Assembly (NCBI GenBank): GCA_905182985.1
Contig: CAJJDN010000117.1
Location: 162,863 to 226,862, forward strand
DNA length: 64,000 nt
Direction of reading: 5' to 3'
Source: Paramecium sonneborni
Taxonomy: Eukaryota; Ciliophora; Oligohymenophorea; Peniculida; Parameciidae
In this document: piece by piece, positions 62,817-64,000 of the stretch
Position numbering within the stretch: the stretch's first letter is position 1
Layout of the letters: each line of letters begins with the position of its first letter
The notes under the pieces: model-generated
The model's database searches: none
What the model saw: only the letters and a program-made list of their open reading frames with translations
Told to the model about the DNA's origin: nothing
Position numbers and translations under genes: made by a program

Positions 62817-62967
62817 ATTGTATTTTTATTTCTTAAACTTATTTTTATGTATTCAATTTATTACAAATACATTGTTACAACATTTATTTATGTAATTCAA
62901 TCAAAATATTCTGAACTCTTAAAATTATTGAATAATGTAAATTTTTAAGATTAAATACATATATCCT

Positions 62968-63315
62968 TCAAATATATAGATAGTTTTCTTTGTTTTCGCA
63001 AATCTTTTTATTGATCTTTCTATCAGATAGTAATTATGATTTTGATTTTCTTTTACTACCCAAAATAGGTTCATCCTCCTATGTTTTGTTTATTACTTTC
63101 GATTTATTCTTATATAGATTCAATTCTTAACTTTACTCTTCATTTTAACTCTGTTATTATTCCTAAGTATCTACATTATTCTCTTTTATGTTTTCATCTA
63201 TCGAAAGTACATCCACAGTTGTATCTGATAATTCATCTTCCTATATTAAATATTAATAAGCTTTAAATAACAATTAATCGATTTTTCTATTGATCTTTTG
63301 AATCTGATTTCCCAT
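62968..63315 (-). CDS. Small acidic-basic protein with MGN start
   Basis: An intronless 115-aa ORF. The start MGNQIQKINRKIDQLL allows N-myristoylation. A helical first third is followed by an acidic Asp/Glu/Gln-rich centre (EDELSDTTVDVLSIDENIKE) and a basic Lys-rich tail (GSKRKSKSQLLSDRKINKK) that could be a nuclear signal. No domain recognised. The standard-code plus ORF 63081-63266 is a shadow. Confidence 0.5.
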
Positions 63316-63526
63316 CAAATTAATTTAACAGAAATTATTATATTTTATATTTATTTTAATTAATCACTCAAATATATTCTGAAAACTCATTTATTAAAAA
63401 CAAATCTATTAATTGTTATGAATAATCATCTACTAAAATTATAATTTCTATCTTTAAAGAAAGGTAAATATATATTTTAGATTAATATTAATAATATAAA
63501 TATTAACGTTATTTTATTTCTAGAAA

Positions 63527-63971
63527 ATGCATAAAGTACCCCCGAACATTACTAAATTATTAAACCATCAGAAATTGTTACAAAACATTCATTAATATTT
63601 ATCATTAACAATAGAAAATTCTGAAATACTTACAGAAATAATTTCAAGATATATAAATTAATAATAGCCTAACAATTATATGGATGGGCATCTATTCATT
63701 ACAAAAACTTAAGATTATCAAAATGGCTTAAAAGAATCTTCGAATATAATAAATCAAATCATTTTAGAAAAAAATAATTAAATATCCTTTGATTTTATTC
63801 TAACCTAATAATCTAAATTTATAGTAATAATTTGCATCATTATTTTAATATGAGGCAGTTGAATTTAATACTTAAGCAAAAGCTTAATAATTTGATAATG
63901 CTTAAATTAGAAATGAAATCGATTTTAAAAACAATGAATAAAACTAAAATAATTAAAAAATGAATTATTGA
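63527..63971 (+). CDS. Unknown protein near the window edge
   Basis: It starts MHKVPPNITKLLNHQKLLQN, helical, followed by Gln/Asn-rich sequence (ISRYINQQQPNNYMDGHLFI). A probable 31-nt GT..AG intron at about 63822-63852 leads into a second exon rich in Gln and Asn that ends at TGA 63969-63971. Without that intron the protein ends at a TGA just inside it. No domain recognised. The gene could also extend past the window if a further intron is used. Confidence 0.45.
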
Positions 63972-64000
63972 GTAGAATCTTAAAGAATTAGATTTATATA

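Overview
This is a stretch of a ciliate macronuclear chromosome, almost certainly Paramecium (P. tetraurelia or a close relative). Three things support this. First, nearly every gene stays open only if TAA and TAG are read as glutamine and TGA is the sole stop. Second, the genes are cut by GT...AG introns of about 20-33 nt, and removing them restores frame exactly. In about 25 models that I spliced by hand the exonic length is divisible by three, several to the length expected for the family. Third, there is a trichocyst matrix protein gene and an alveolin-like pellicle gene. The sequence is very AT-rich and gene-dense, intergenic gaps are often under 100 bp, and there are no operons, CRISPR arrays or tRNA genes. 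A standard-code ORF scan shows mostly shadows and fragments here; the models below use the ciliate code plus introns.

Layout. 0.5-7.9 kb: alveolin-like pellicle protein, trichocyst matrix protein, RPS13 with an in-frame upstream ORF, a 2.4 kb gene-poor stretch with a decayed P5 ATPase, RPS15A, and a first SAXO/STOP-type axonemal microtubule protein. 7.9-20 kb: WDR7, PUS7, RPL39, a PB1-like protein, an unknown gene, an ankyrin + nucleotidyltransferase fusion, and VPS45. 20.6-30 kb: an intronless pseudokinase-MORN protein, a small mitochondrial-type membrane protein, a short acylation-motif protein, cytosolic malate dehydrogenase, a small CCHC zinc-knuckle gene, a TORTIFOLIA-like HEAT/TOG protein, and an unknown gene. 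30.3-32.6 kb: an exact 1,127-bp direct duplication around a single N, best read as an assembly artefact.

31.9-45.5 kb: a coiled-coil protein, a catalytically altered USP25/28-like deubiquitinase, a CK1 kinase and an AGC kinase back to back with only 11 bp between their start codons, a Na+/H+ exchanger, two small proteins with N-terminal MGC acylation motifs, a charged protein, and importin beta. 45.7-59.7 kb: one enormous minus-strand gene (13,991 bp, about 4,619 aa, five introns) encoding a multi-pass membrane protein with a roughly 700-residue loop between its first two membrane segments, a very long helical region, an MQQQIP repeat and an EF-hand-like C-terminus. I do not recognise its family, and it is the best candidate for something undescribed. 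59.9-64 kb: unknown proteins and a second SAXO-type gene.

The genes are housekeeping functions (ribosome, RNA modification, nuclear import, vesicle fusion, central metabolism) mixed with ciliate cell-surface, secretory and ciliary functions. Neighbouring genes share no obvious pathway, as is usual in Paramecium.
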